A stretch of 26,118 bases of DNA from an uncultured Gammaproteobacteria bacterium (GCA_913049565.1 CAJWZG010000011.1:1-26118); one strand, 5' to 3'; positions 18,816 through 26,118 are shown, numbered from the stretch's first letter. Translations and numbers: made by a program. Notes: a model not told the origin generated them from the letters alone.

Positions 18816-19291
18816 ATGCGCTAACGGTTATGGCAGAGGACGTTGCTCAGTTACTGCGCCAGCGTGGTGAGACTATTGTGGTTGCTGAAACCTCAACCGG
18901 AGGGCTGATTTCCTCTGCACTGCTAGCGCTGCCCGGGGCTTCGGCTTATTACAAAGGGGGCAGCGTGCTCTACACCTATGAGTCGAGAAAAAAACTCTTG
19001 GGCATGACGCGACAGGATATCGAAGGGCTTGCACCCATGAGCGAGGCGATGGTTATGGCGTTTGCACAAAAAGCTCAAAACCAGTTTGGGGCAACTTGGG
19101 CCATTGCCGAGTTAGGCATCGCTGGCCCCACGGGTGTTGTTTATGGTGAAGCGGGTTCGAGCGTGATCGGTATAGCAGGGCCTAACCCGGTCGCAGCCCT
19201 GCTTGAAACCGACTCATCCGACCGGGAAAACAACATGTGGCGCTTCACTGAGCACGCTTTTACTTTGTTGCACCGAGCATTAGAACTCTAA
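18812..19291 (+). CDS. CinA-like protein (NMN amidohydrolase domain, possibly divergent)
   Basis: A stand-alone CinA C-terminal domain of 159 residues. The family segment AETSTGGLISSALLALPGAS is at 25-44 and GIAGPTG lies near 108-114. E. coli PncC of this fold hydrolyses nicotinamide mononucleotide. Compared from memory with PncC, the serine (S44) and tyrosine (Y54) positions are kept, but the position of the proposed catalytic lysine holds R59, with K60 next to it. The glycine-rich stretch after GIAGP also differs. The NMN amidohydrolase label is therefore tentative. An ATGA overlap couples it to the upstream membrane protein, and its last 12 bases overlap the convergent dehydrogenase gene. 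Confidence 0.82.
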   Translation: MNALTVMAEDVAQLLRQRGETIVVAETSTGGLISSALLALPGASAYYKGGSVLYTYESRKKLLGMTRQDIEGLAPMSEAMVMAFAQKAQNQFGATWAIAELGIAGPTGVVYGEAGSSVIGIAGPNPVAALLETDSSDRENNMWRFTEHAFTLLHRALEL

Positions 19292-20371
19292 GATCGCCCG
19301 CCCGGCGATTTTACCGTTAGCTAGGGCATCGGTTGCTTCATTGATCTGATCGATGCCGAAGCGTTCGGTTACCATTGTGTCTAGCCGGAGGTCGCCGTTT
19401 TCTTCCCATTCCAAGAAGCGTGGGAAGTCTCGATCTGGCGCACAGGAGCCTCCAATACTGCCGATGAATTGCTTTTCATTCACCAGCAAATCAACGGCGT
19501 TGATCTCGGCACTCGTGGTCGGTACACCTACTAGAACGGCCTTGCCGCCGTCTTGCGCGCCAAAGTGCCCGCTCCGGCAGGCAGGTAAAATTTGTTCCAT
19601 CGTTTGCTTGATCCCAATGCAGTCGAAAGCGTAATCCGCTCCCGATACAGGGACGCGCGCAAAAGTGAATCGATCGTCCGTAATAGTCAGGGCGTGGATT
19701 GCTGCGACGGGATCTTCACGGCTCGCGTTCACGATATGGGTGGCCCCAAAACCCTTGGCGAAGGCCAGTTTTTCATCGTCTAAGTCAATGGCAATGATCG
19801 GGTGAGCGCCCGCCATTCGAGCACCGACGACGGCAGATAGACCAACGCCGCCCACACCGAAGATCGCAACGCTCTCATTCGGCTGCACATTGGCAGTATT
19901 GATGACGGCCCCTGCACCGGTCATCACGGCACAGCCAATAATGGCGGTGACATCGGTCTTTATGTTGGGGTCGACTTTCACCACGTACTGCTGATCTGCA
20001 ATTGTATGATCGGCCCAAGTAAACACATTTTGTGAAGCGGCTGTGCCGTCTGACACCGCCAAAGTAGCCGCCACAGGCGGAATGGATTCGGCCGTTGCGT
20101 TTCGAGGCACCCAAGTCACCATAACGGTATCGCCGGGGACTACGTGGGTGACAGCGCTGCCGACCTCGAGCACCACACCGGTAGATTCATGTCCCAGAAT
20201 AATCGGGCTTCGGCGAGGGGCATGCATCTGATGCAGTTGGGAATGACAAATGCCCGAGGCAAACTGTTTTACAACAACCTGATGAGGGCCAGGATCCGGC
20301 AATTCCAACGATTCCACGCGTAACTTGGCGGTGTCTGCTGGTAGTACGACGACTCGTGCTGGTGTTCCCAT
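19280..20371 (-). CDS. Zinc-type alcohol dehydrogenase lacking the structural-zinc cysteines
   Basis: A 363-residue medium-chain dehydrogenase. Catalytic-zinc ligands are C42 (GICHSQ), H61 with E62 (GHES) and C147 (IGCAVMTG). The Rossmann loop GVGGVG is at 172-177, and an acidic residue in AIDLDD favours NAD. The lobe that usually holds four structural cysteines (about 88-115) has none: it reads VPRNATAESIPPVAATLAVS. The overall pattern resembles the class III group, but the FrmA signature is missing, so it is not a second formaldehyde dehydrogenase. The alcohol substrate is unknown. ATG 20371 has GAGAGG upstream. It stands alone, transcribed leftward, and diverges from the glutathione transferase gene. 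Confidence 0.9.
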   Translation of the reverse strand: MGTPARVVVLPADTAKLRVESLELPDPGPHQVVVKQFASGICHSQLHQMHAPRRSPIILGHESTGVVLEVGSAVTHVVPGDTVMVTWVPRNATAESIPPVAATLAVSDGTAASQNVFTWADHTIADQQYVVKVDPNIKTDVTAIIGCAVMTGAGAVINTANVQPNESVAIFGVGGVGLSAVVGARMAGAHPIIAIDLDDEKLAFAKGFGATHIVNASREDPVAAIHALTITDDRFTFARVPVSGADYAFDCIGIKQTMEQILPACRSGHFGAQDGGKAVLVGVPTTSAEINAVDLLVNEKQFIGSIGGSCAPDRDFPRFLEWEENGDLRLDTMVTERFGIDQINEATDALANGKIAGRAILEF

Positions 20372-20539
20372 ATCTATTTCCTCTCAGTGGGTTCAGGCGA
20401 ACGATCGAATATCCTTGAGCATGGTCTGAACAGGCGCTAAGTTCAATCAGGGGATCGCGCGCGTAGGCGATCAAACGCGAAGCGAGCAGAATAGACCAAC
20501 AAAACAAATTTTAAGAGTCGAACGTACTGGGGAGTCCAT
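20372..20539. promoter_or_regulatory. Divergent region between the alcohol dehydrogenase and glutathione transferase genes
   Basis: These 168 bases hold the promoters of two divergent genes. A perfect inverted repeat GATCGC (20453-20458) and GCGATC (20467-20472) has an 8-base spacer near the middle. An AT-rich stretch precedes the transferase ribosome site GGGGAG. A weak TTGAGC and TAAGTT pair with 17-base spacing occurs around 20415-20443, but the match is poor. Confidence 0.35.
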
Positions 20540-21148
20540 ATGAAGTTATACGAAGCGCCATCACCGAACGCCCGGCGGGTTCACATTGCCATGGCAGAAA
20601 TAGGCGTTGAACTGGAGAGGGTAGCCGTAGATATTCGCGGTGGCGAAAACATCAGTGACGAATACATGACGAAGAACCCCGGTGGTCGAGTGCCCCTGCT
20701 CGAACTGGATGATGGCACTTTTATTAGCGAGTCGGTCGCCATCACGCGCTACTTAGATTCGTTGGGCGAGGGCTCCTCGCTATTTGGTGATAGTCCGTTA
20801 GCCCAAGCACAAGTTGAGATGTGGCATCGGCGTGCTGAATTGAACTTCTTGATGGAAGTGGCCGGGGCGTTTCGCAACATCACAGGCTTCTTCAAAGACC
20901 GAGAAACCTGCGTAGAAGCATGGGGTGTTGTTTGTGCTGAGAAAGCGCCCAGGGCACTGCATATGTTTGATAACCAGCTAGCAGCAACCGAGTTTTTGGT
21001 TGGCGATCAGTTCACTATCGCGGATATCACCCTAGGCGTGGCGTTAGATTTTGCGCGTTCTGTAAAAGTGGTCGAACTACCGGATTTACCCAATATAAAG
21101 CGCTGGCAGGCAGCGCTGAACGCGAGACCGAGTTTTTCAGCGAATTAG
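20540..21148 (+). CDS. Glutathione S-transferase family protein
   Basis: A 202-residue cytosolic GST. The thioredoxin-like half starts KLYEAPSPNARRVHIAM, with S8 the likely glutathione-activating residue. It contains GGRVPLLELDDGTFISESVAI (48-68), where the VPLL proline and the E-S pair bind glutathione. The helical half ends with FLVGDQFTIADITLGVAL, the usual N-capping hydrophobic-staple motif. The electrophilic substrate is unknown. With glutathione also used by FrmA at 3198, the organism clearly makes this thiol. ATG 20540 follows GGGGAG by about 6 bases. Single-gene unit, convergent with the mevalonate operon 43 bases away. Confidence 0.9.
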   Translation: MKLYEAPSPNARRVHIAMAEIGVELERVAVDIRGGENISDEYMTKNPGGRVPLLELDDGTFISESVAITRYLDSLGEGSSLFGDSPLAQAQVEMWHRRAELNFLMEVAGAFRNITGFFKDRETCVEAWGVVCAEKAPRALHMFDNQLAATEFLVGDQFTIADITLGVALDFARSVKVVELPDLPNIKRWQAALNARPSFSAN

Positions 21149-21191
21149 AGCGAGAGACTTTCTGACGGGCTCATCCACGGACACATTGCAA

Positions 21192-23480
21192 TCACCCCAA
21201 CGTAATTGAAATCGCTTTATAGCCTGCCGTTTCGATGGCCTGTTGCACTGCAACACTCGAATCTGGGCAAAGGGCGATCATCGATCCACCACCACCACCG
21301 CCGGTAAGTTTGGCGCCGATAGCACCATGCCTGCGCGCCGTGTGAATCAACTCTTCAAGCTCTGGTGTAGAAAGCTGCAACGCATTGAGGTAGCCATGGC
21401 ACAGGTTCATCAACTCACCTAATTCGGCTAAGCGACCTTCTTTGACAGCGTCGTAGCCAAGCTCGGTCAGCTGGCCGATTTGGTCAAAAATGCTTTCGTA
21501 GCGGTCTGGGTACTGCTGCCAAGAGCCGCGCACACGCGCAACGGTGTCTGCCGTCAAACTCTCTTTGCCGGTAACGCCAATAACCAGCTCTAAGGGCTGT
21601 CCGAGATTGACGTTGGCGAACGTGGCTTGCTGTTGGTCTTGCTCCTGTTGGCGCTGATACAGCAAAGGTGTGCCATAAGTTGCGACAGTGTTGTCGATAC
21701 CGGATGGAGTGCCGTGTGCGGTTTTCTCGCATTCGAACGCCAGTTCATTGATGCGACCGTCGGTGAGCTCTAAATCGTAGGCGTAATCAACCGCGCGCAA
21801 TATCGCTACTGCCAAGGCTGATGAGCCGCCAAGACCCATGGCACGGGGAATGTGCGGGAAGACCTCGATAGTCATGTCTTGTTCTGCCAAACCCAACTGA
21901 GCGAGCAGCGTAGCGATGATGCCGGCAAAGCCCGGGGCAGAAGGACGAACTCGTTGCTCAATACCCCATCGAGGAATGAGCACGTTGATGCCATCACCCT
22001 CTTTGCGAACTGCGGCTTCGACGGCAATGGGAATAGGCAGGGCTATCGCTGGACGTCCGTAAACGACTGCATGTTCGCCAAGCAGTATGATTTTGCCGTA
22101 GGCGGCCTGACGCTCGGCGGTTTCCGGCATGGCTACCTGTCGGGACAGATTTTTGGCGATTTCCTGTGCTTTCCACACCTTAATTTCGCCAGACTCGATC
22201 AAACTTTCGACAACGGTTTCAAATACGTCGTCAGCAACGCCGGCAGTGCTTGCCACACTACGAGCGTGCAGGTTCATGTGGTTTTGTTGAATGCCGTCCG
22301 TTGAGAGCGCGCGCAGAGCTGCAAAGTTCTGCGCCAACCCAACGACACCCATGATGCCGGCAAGTTCCGATGCGGTCGGCGAGCCAAGCAAGCGATGATT
22401 GATGCGCACGCTGGGGTTGGTCTCAAGTGAGCCGCCAACAGTGCCAACTTTCATCGGAATAGCGATCTCGCCTACTAAATATCCTGCTTCGCGTTTATGC
22501 CAACGGGTGAGCGCCCGATAGCGTCCACTGCGCGCAGCGTAGGCATGGGCAGCGGCTTCAATGGCCCGCCAGTCGTTACCCGTCGCCAGCGCCATGGCAT
22601 CAACACCGTTCATGATGCCTTTGTTGTGCGTAGCAGCACGATACGGGTCTGCTAGGGCTAAGTCGTTAGCGAGCACGATACCGTCTCGCACTTCTTCGCC
22701 ACTGTATCCCTTACCCTCTAAATTTTTCACCGGAATGCGAATGCGGGCTCGAGCGATTGCACGATCGGTCAGGTTCGACAAGATCCGCAAGAAGACCTTG
22801 CCGCCAGTTAACCCCTCGACGTAGGAGGCAACGCCTTCACACATCGTGTTTACTAGGTTGGCACCCATGGCGTCTCGCGTGTCTACCAAAAGGTGCATGA
22901 CAACCATCAGACGACCATCCTCTTCGGCCTCGTAATCAAATACCTCGATATCCAGCGCACCACCGCCTCTTGCGACCATCTTGGGGTGCAAACTGTTCGC
23001 CAGAGCAACAATGTCTTCGCGATGATCGAGCAATATTTGTTTGACCTGCTCAGGGTCGACGTCGATCACGATCTGCACCTGCCCGATCAAAATAGGGTCT
23101 ACGGGGTCGACAGTGAATCCGCCCCCCAGCCGAGCGAGCCGAGCGGCACCTGAAAGACCCGCTACGATGGACGGCTCCTCTACAACCAGCGGTACAACGT
23201 AGTCTCGGTTATTGATTAAAAAATTCAGCGCAACCCCCATGGGCAGGCCGAACACTCCCACAACGTTTTCGATCATTTTGTCTGCAACGTTGAGCTGAAC
23301 TTGGTGATTTCCGCTGCTGAGTAACTGCACATCGTCGCTACTGAGCACTCCGCGTTGATGAAGTGCGCTAATCCGCTCGGCTATGGGCATACGAAAAAAA
23401 TTGGGTATGCGCGATGAACCCTCTGGGTTTAACTGATTGGCAGTTGACGAATCGTTATCCGTGCTTGAGTGCGATGCCAT
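21192..23480 (-). CDS. mvaA-mvaK1: Fused HMG-CoA reductase (class II) and mevalonate kinase
   Basis: One uninterrupted frame encodes two consecutive enzymes of the classical mevalonate pathway (762 residues). Residues 26-450 are a class II HMG-CoA reductase. Its catalytic residues by comparison with Pseudomonas mevalonii are E71 (ENVVG), K287 (HNKGIMNG), D303 (GND) and H405 (LHARS), and DAMGAN (203-208) serves the cofactor site. Residues 460-762 are a GHMP mevalonate kinase. It has GKIILLGEHAVVYG (462-475), PRAMGLGGSSAL (545-556), GTPSGIDNTVA (590-600, with catalytic D596) and a glycine-rich KLTGGGGGGS (724-733). The linker is at most about 15 residues. It is the last gene of the operon, overlapping the phosphomevalonate kinase gene by 26 nt, with GGAG 10 bases before ATG 23480. 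Both domains are full length, so this is not a truncated remnant. Confidence 0.95.
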   Translation of the reverse strand: MASHSSTDNDSSTANQLNPEGSSRIPNFFRMPIAERISALHQRGVLSSDDVQLLSSGNHQVQLNVADKMIENVVGVFGLPMGVALNFLINNRDYVVPLVVEEPSIVAGLSGAARLARLGGGFTVDPVDPILIGQVQIVIDVDPEQVKQILLDHREDIVALANSLHPKMVARGGGALDIEVFDYEAEEDGRLMVVMHLLVDTRDAMGANLVNTMCEGVASYVEGLTGGKVFLRILSNLTDRAIARARIRIPVKNLEGKGYSGEEVRDGIVLANDLALADPYRAATHNKGIMNGVDAMALATGNDWRAIEAAAHAYAARSGRYRALTRWHKREAGYLVGEIAIPMKVGTVGGSLETNPSVRINHRLLGSPTASELAGIMGVVGLAQNFAALRALSTDGIQQNHMNLHARSVASTAGVADDVFETVVESLIESGEIKVWKAQEIAKNLSRQVAMPETAERQAAYGKIILLGEHAVVYGRPAIALPIPIAVEAAVRKEGDGINVLIPRWGIEQRVRPSAPGFAGIIATLLAQLGLAEQDMTIEVFPHIPRAMGLGGSSALAVAILRAVDYAYDLELTDGRINELAFECEKTAHGTPSGIDNTVATYGTPLLYQRQQEQDQQQATFANVNLGQPLELVIGVTGKESLTADTVARVRGSWQQYPDRYESIFDQIGQLTELGYDAVKEGRLAELGELMNLCHGYLNALQLSTPELEELIHTARRHGAIGAKLTGGGGGGSMIALCPDSSVAVQQAIETAGYKAISITLG
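21286..21302. repeat. GGT trinucleotide run encoding the kinase glycine loop
   Basis: CCA repeats on the plus strand (GGT on the coding strand) encode part of the six-glycine loop of the mevalonate kinase domain. The family motif is usually GAGGGG; here the Ala is also Gly. Slippage would change glycine number in frame. Confidence 0.6.
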
Positions 23481-24408
23481 GGGAGGCCATCTCCAAATCT
23501 AGTGGTAAAAATCCATTGTGTTCGGCTTGCTGTCGAAATAATGCTAGAGCCTCGGGGTCATCTGAAAAGCCGATGCCAATATCACCTCCGCCAGCGCCGC
23601 AGGGCTTATAATGCACCCCAGAAGCGGCGGCAAGTGTACCTAACCTTATGTGTTCTGGCGTGAAAATATTCAAGTTGGCTGCGTTGTCAAACCTTCTTAA
23701 GGTGTGGCAATAGAGGGCAATACTGTCTAAGTCCGGCGCTGTGCATAATCGTTCACTGGCCAGAATCAGCTCATTCAACGCGGAGGTGTTCGCATTTTTT
23801 CGCCATTGATCAAAGGAACCAATATGATCAGCGGTGCCCGCGCTCTTGCCGCTGAAGATGATTTGCCAGTGTAAATCCGCAGGCAAAGCGGCAGGTTTCG
23901 CATCCCCGTCTTGAAAATGAATCAGACCTCCGTGCCACACGCTCGCAACGTCTAAGCCGCTGCCTTTGCCGCCCTGCCACTGCCGGTGTATCTCCATAAC
24001 TTCGTGATAGTTTGCGGGTCTGCGAGTCACCTCGCAGAGCAATCGGTATGTCGCGGCGCAAACTGATGCTGAGGAGCCGAGGCCTAGTTTTTGGCCCGCT
24101 TGAAAGAACGCAGAACTGTCGGTGCTGATACTCTGGGCTTCACCACACTCGGCCAAAGAGCGATGGGCCCAATGGGTGAGTATCGCCGCGACAAAGCCTG
24201 CCGCTTGGCCGTCGGGAATGGTGTCGGATGAGCAGGCAAGTGGCGAAGTCACAAAACCTTGACTGGTGAAATGCCAACGCTCGTCATCTGAGGGCCTCAT
24301 CGAAACGCGTGCCGGGGTGTTAAGCGCCATGACTCCTGCCGGCGCACCGGCCAGTACGGCATATTCACCCCAAAGAACAATTTTGCCCGGTGCCAGAACC
24401 GTGGTCAT
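23455..24408 (-). CDS. mvaK2: Phosphomevalonate kinase
   Basis: A GHMP-superfamily kinase of 317 residues that phosphorylates mevalonate 5-phosphate to the diphosphate. Motif 1 APGKIVLWGEYAVL is at 6-19, motif 2 KLGLGSSAS at 107-115 and the segment GKGSGLDVASVWHGG at 147-161, which is typical of phosphomevalonate kinase. The C-terminal glycine motif KPCGAGGGDIGIGF lies near 271-284. It is shorter than some 350-370-residue homologues, but all motifs are present. Its ATG lies in an ATGA overlap with the decarboxylase stop upstream, and its 3' end runs 26 bases into the reductase-kinase fusion. It is the middle gene of the mevalonate cluster. Confidence 0.9.
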   Translation of the reverse strand: MTTVLAPGKIVLWGEYAVLAGAPAGVMALNTPARVSMRPSDDERWHFTSQGFVTSPLACSSDTIPDGQAAGFVAAILTHWAHRSLAECGEAQSISTDSSAFFQAGQKLGLGSSASVCAATYRLLCEVTRRPANYHEVMEIHRQWQGGKGSGLDVASVWHGGLIHFQDGDAKPAALPADLHWQIIFSGKSAGTADHIGSFDQWRKNANTSALNELILASERLCTAPDLDSIALYCHTLRRFDNAANLNIFTPEHIRLGTLAAASGVHYKPCGAGGGDIGIGFSDDPEALALFRQQAEHNGFLPLDLEMASHGIALKHG

Positions 24409-25340
24409 CCAACGACTCTTGCCCCATCACCCAAGGTGCTGCGTATCACCTTAATGACGCCTGGAGTTTCGCTCAGCGCACTGGCAACGGTGTCGGTGCT
24501 ATGGGGTAAACACACGGCCTTAATTTGAGGTCCTGCGTCGACGGTGAAAAATACATCTTCGCCAGCCTGACGCAGCTCGCGCACTTGATCCATGCAGGCA
24601 ACGCTTGCCGGGGTCCAGTAACTCAATGCGGGCTGGCTCGTTAACATCAGCGCATGCATTTTCAGGCAGCTAAGTTCGGCGACTTTTGTGAGTTCTGAGA
24701 AGTTCTTGCTGGTAATCGCCTGAGACGCATCAGAGTAATCGGTTGCGGCGTCTCTAAGCCACGCGTTGTAGTACGGCGACGTCAAACGTGACCGTTCCAT
24801 ACCCTTTCCTGAACTGACACTTTTTTTCTCGATGCTGGTAACAGCGACGACTACCTCTACTGGCCAGTGTTCTTTCTTCGCCAATGTGACTGCCTGCCAT
24901 CGGGGAGGCACAAGTGCTACATAACCGCCGAATAGCGAACGCGCGGCGCTGGCAGATCCCATGCGGGCCCACTCCGAGCACATTTCTAAATCCAGCCCCA
25001 ATTCGCAATGTGCATTGATGGCGGCGATTAATGCAGCGAAACCCGATGCTGACGATGCCAGACCTGCGCTCGTTGGAAAGTCATTGCCGCTATCTATTTC
25101 GAGAGGCGGAATGTCGAAGCTGTCGCGCAGCGTCGCCAGCCAGCCAGCCAGTTTCGGATCGTCGGCAGGAGTGTTGTTCAGTACAAAAGTGTCACGCACT
25201 GATTCACGAATGTGAGTGGTGGTTGTAAGGCCCGCTAGGGTGATCGACACATTAGGCGTGGAAGGAAAGTTACCGGACCTTTCCTGCTTGCCCCAGTACT
25301 TTACCAAGGCGATATTGGGATGTGCTTGTGCCGTTGTCAT
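24405..25340 (-). CDS. mvaD: Diphosphomevalonate decarboxylase
   Basis: A 311-residue GHMP enzyme that converts mevalonate diphosphate to isopentenyl diphosphate with ATP, releasing CO2 and phosphate. Diagnostic motifs are NIALVKYWGK (9-18), PTSAGLASSASGFAAL (89-104), GSASAARS (128-135, where many homologues have GSGSACRS) and FTVDAGPQ (265-272) with the catalytic Asp D268. The length is close to the usual 310-330. ATG 25340 lies 14 bases after the amidase stop, without a strong ribosome site, so it may be translated by coupling. The gene ends in ATGA with the phosphomevalonate kinase start. Confidence 0.92.
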   Translation of the reverse strand: MTTAQAHPNIALVKYWGKQERSGNFPSTPNVSITLAGLTTTTHIRESVRDTFVLNNTPADDPKLAGWLATLRDSFDIPPLEIDSGNDFPTSAGLASSASGFAALIAAINAHCELGLDLEMCSEWARMGSASAARSLFGGYVALVPPRWQAVTLAKKEHWPVEVVVAVTSIEKKSVSSGKGMERSRLTSPYYNAWLRDAATDYSDASQAITSKNFSELTKVAELSCLKMHALMLTSQPALSYWTPASVACMDQVRELRQAGEDVFFTVDAGPQIKAVCLPHSTDTVASALSETPGVIKVIRSTLGDGARVVG

Positions 25341-25354
25341 AAATTCGGTTGAGT

Positions 25355-26118
25355 CTAACGGTAGGTTGCCGGGGACGTGAATTCGAAACCAAGGCGTTCT
25401 AGCTCTTGCGCAATGCCTATGGTCACCAAGTCACCGTATTCAGGCCCAACGATTTGCACTCCAATGGGTAAGCCATCGCTGTTGAGGCCCGTAGGAATCA
25501 CCGTTGAGGGTAAGAACGCGACACCGGTCAAGCCAGCCCAAAATACTTGTTCAAAATAAGGTCGCTCGCCGTTATCCACCAAAATCGTGCGCTCGTTTGC
25601 GGGTCTGTGATCGTGAGCGAAGGCGGCGGTAGGCATGATGGGCATAACCACTGCGTCAAATTGTTCGAAGTAGTCGTGCCATGCCCAGCGCAGTTTGTTG
25701 CGTGCCTCGTTCGCCGCAGACCAATCCCGAAAAGAGGAGACCTGTCCGCGAAGAATTTTTGCAGTGTCGCTGTGATCATCTGCAACCAAGGTCTGCACAT
25801 ATTCACCGAGAGAGTTGTAATCGTTGTCGGTCATACGCGACGCCATGGTCGCTTGCAGCAGGTGCTGATAAATATCGTGAGAATCGTCCACCGAGAAGGC
25901 TGGCCGAGTTTGATCATCCAGCGTGACACCAGCATCACGCAGAGCAGATGCCACCAAGGTAATTCGATCTTTGACTTCTTGGGAGATCGGCGCTCTCTCT
26001 TCACCGCACCAAACGCCAATGCGCAAATCGGCCAGCTTGCGGCCATCGAGGGTGGGTAAATCCAGTTTGTAGCCCTTTGCCAAGATAGGATCCGGCCCGG
26101 CCAGTACATCCATTGCGG
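25355..26118 (-). CDS. Amidase-signature family hydrolase, C-terminal part (cut by window edge)
   Basis: The frame runs off the right edge; about 254 residues of the C-terminal half are visible. The opening MDVLAGPDP and later LPSTVIPTGLNSDGLPIGVQIVGPEYGD are typical of the amidase family's C-terminal half. The catalytic Lys and both serines lie beyond the window, so activity cannot be judged. The apparent start at 26113 is only an internal Met, because the frame stays open to the edge. Its stop is 14 bases before mvaD, so the two are probably co-transcribed. It is the third amidase-family gene in 26 kb, different in sequence from the other two. Confidence 0.85.
   Translation of the reverse strand, partial: AMDVLAGPDPILAKGYKLDLPTLDGRKLADLRIGVWCGEERAPISQEVKDRITLVASALRDAGVTLDDQTRPAFSVDDSHDIYQHLLQATMASRMTDNDYNSLGEYVQTLVADDHSDTAKILRGQVSSFRDWSAANEARNKLRWAWHDYFEQFDAVVMPIMPTAAFAHDHRPANERTILVDNGERPYFEQVFWAGLTGVAFLPSTVIPTGLNSDGLPIGVQIVGPEYGDLVTIGIAQELERLGFEFTSPATYR

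Noticed and set aside
21852..22304. A 150-codon plus-strand open frame
   Set aside because: It is antisense to the reductase-kinase fusion, with no recognisable motif.
23400..23480. Fusion as an assembly or sequencing artefact
   Set aside because: The join near residues 450-460 is continuous in frame, both domains are complete, and the coding style is the same on each side. Only read data could exclude it fully.
21192..26118. Terpene or carotenoid biosynthetic cluster
   Set aside because: No prenyltransferase, terpene cyclase, crt gene or polyprenyl synthase is present in the window.

Overview
The window is a gene-dense stretch of a Gram-negative bacterial chromosome. LptG shows there is an LPS outer membrane. 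FrmA, a SulP transporter, a BCCT transporter and the codon style fit a proteobacterium, most likely a marine gammaproteobacterium. That placement is inference; there is no rRNA or other marker here. I saw no tRNA, rRNA, CRISPR array, IS element, integrase or phage gene, and no gene-free stretch longer than 300 bases.

Layout, left to right. (1) Bases 1-62 hold the last codons of a rightward gene. A leftward SulP transporter-lptG pair follows (72-2950). (2) A rightward operon runs 3198-5959: frmA (glutathione-dependent formaldehyde dehydrogenase), a COG3618-type amidohydrolase and a small sulfotransferase-family protein. (3) A leftward operon runs 9826-6012: alpha/beta hydrolase, amidase, PIG-L deacetylase and a four-helix membrane protein. 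Two of its junctions are 8-nt overlaps, and the last gene ends in a 21-bp tandem repeat that carries its stop codon. (4) A rightward operon runs 9951-13509: BCCT transporter, second amidase and secreted DUF2147-like protein. (5) A leftward operon runs 17635-13487: GMC flavin oxidoreductase, YtcJ-type amidohydrolase and COG0523 (CobW-like) GTPase. (6) A rightward pair runs 17775-19291: YdjM-like membrane protein and CinA-like protein. (7) A leftward zinc-type alcohol dehydrogenase lacks the structural-zinc cysteines (20371-19280), and a glutathione transferase diverges from it (20540-21148). (8) A leftward operon enters from the right edge: a third amidase (partial), mevalonate diphosphate decarboxylase, phosphomevalonate kinase and a 762-residue protein joining a class II HMG-CoA reductase to a mevalonate kinase.

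The strongest signal is block 8. Four consecutive activities of the classical mevalonate pathway, from HMG-CoA to isopentenyl diphosphate, sit in three tightly coupled genes. The two enzymes that make and use mevalonate are one polypeptide with almost no linker, and both halves keep their catalytic residues. HMG-CoA synthase and IPP isomerase are not in the window. Most gammaproteobacteria make isoprenoids by the MEP route, so this operon is worth following up.

Blocks 2-5 look like an accessory catabolic region for amides, esters, alcohols and quaternary amines, with several small, translationally coupled operons. Substrates cannot be read from sequence alone. Gene starts were chosen from ribosome-binding sites, overlaps and family alignment; five differ from the longest open frame.
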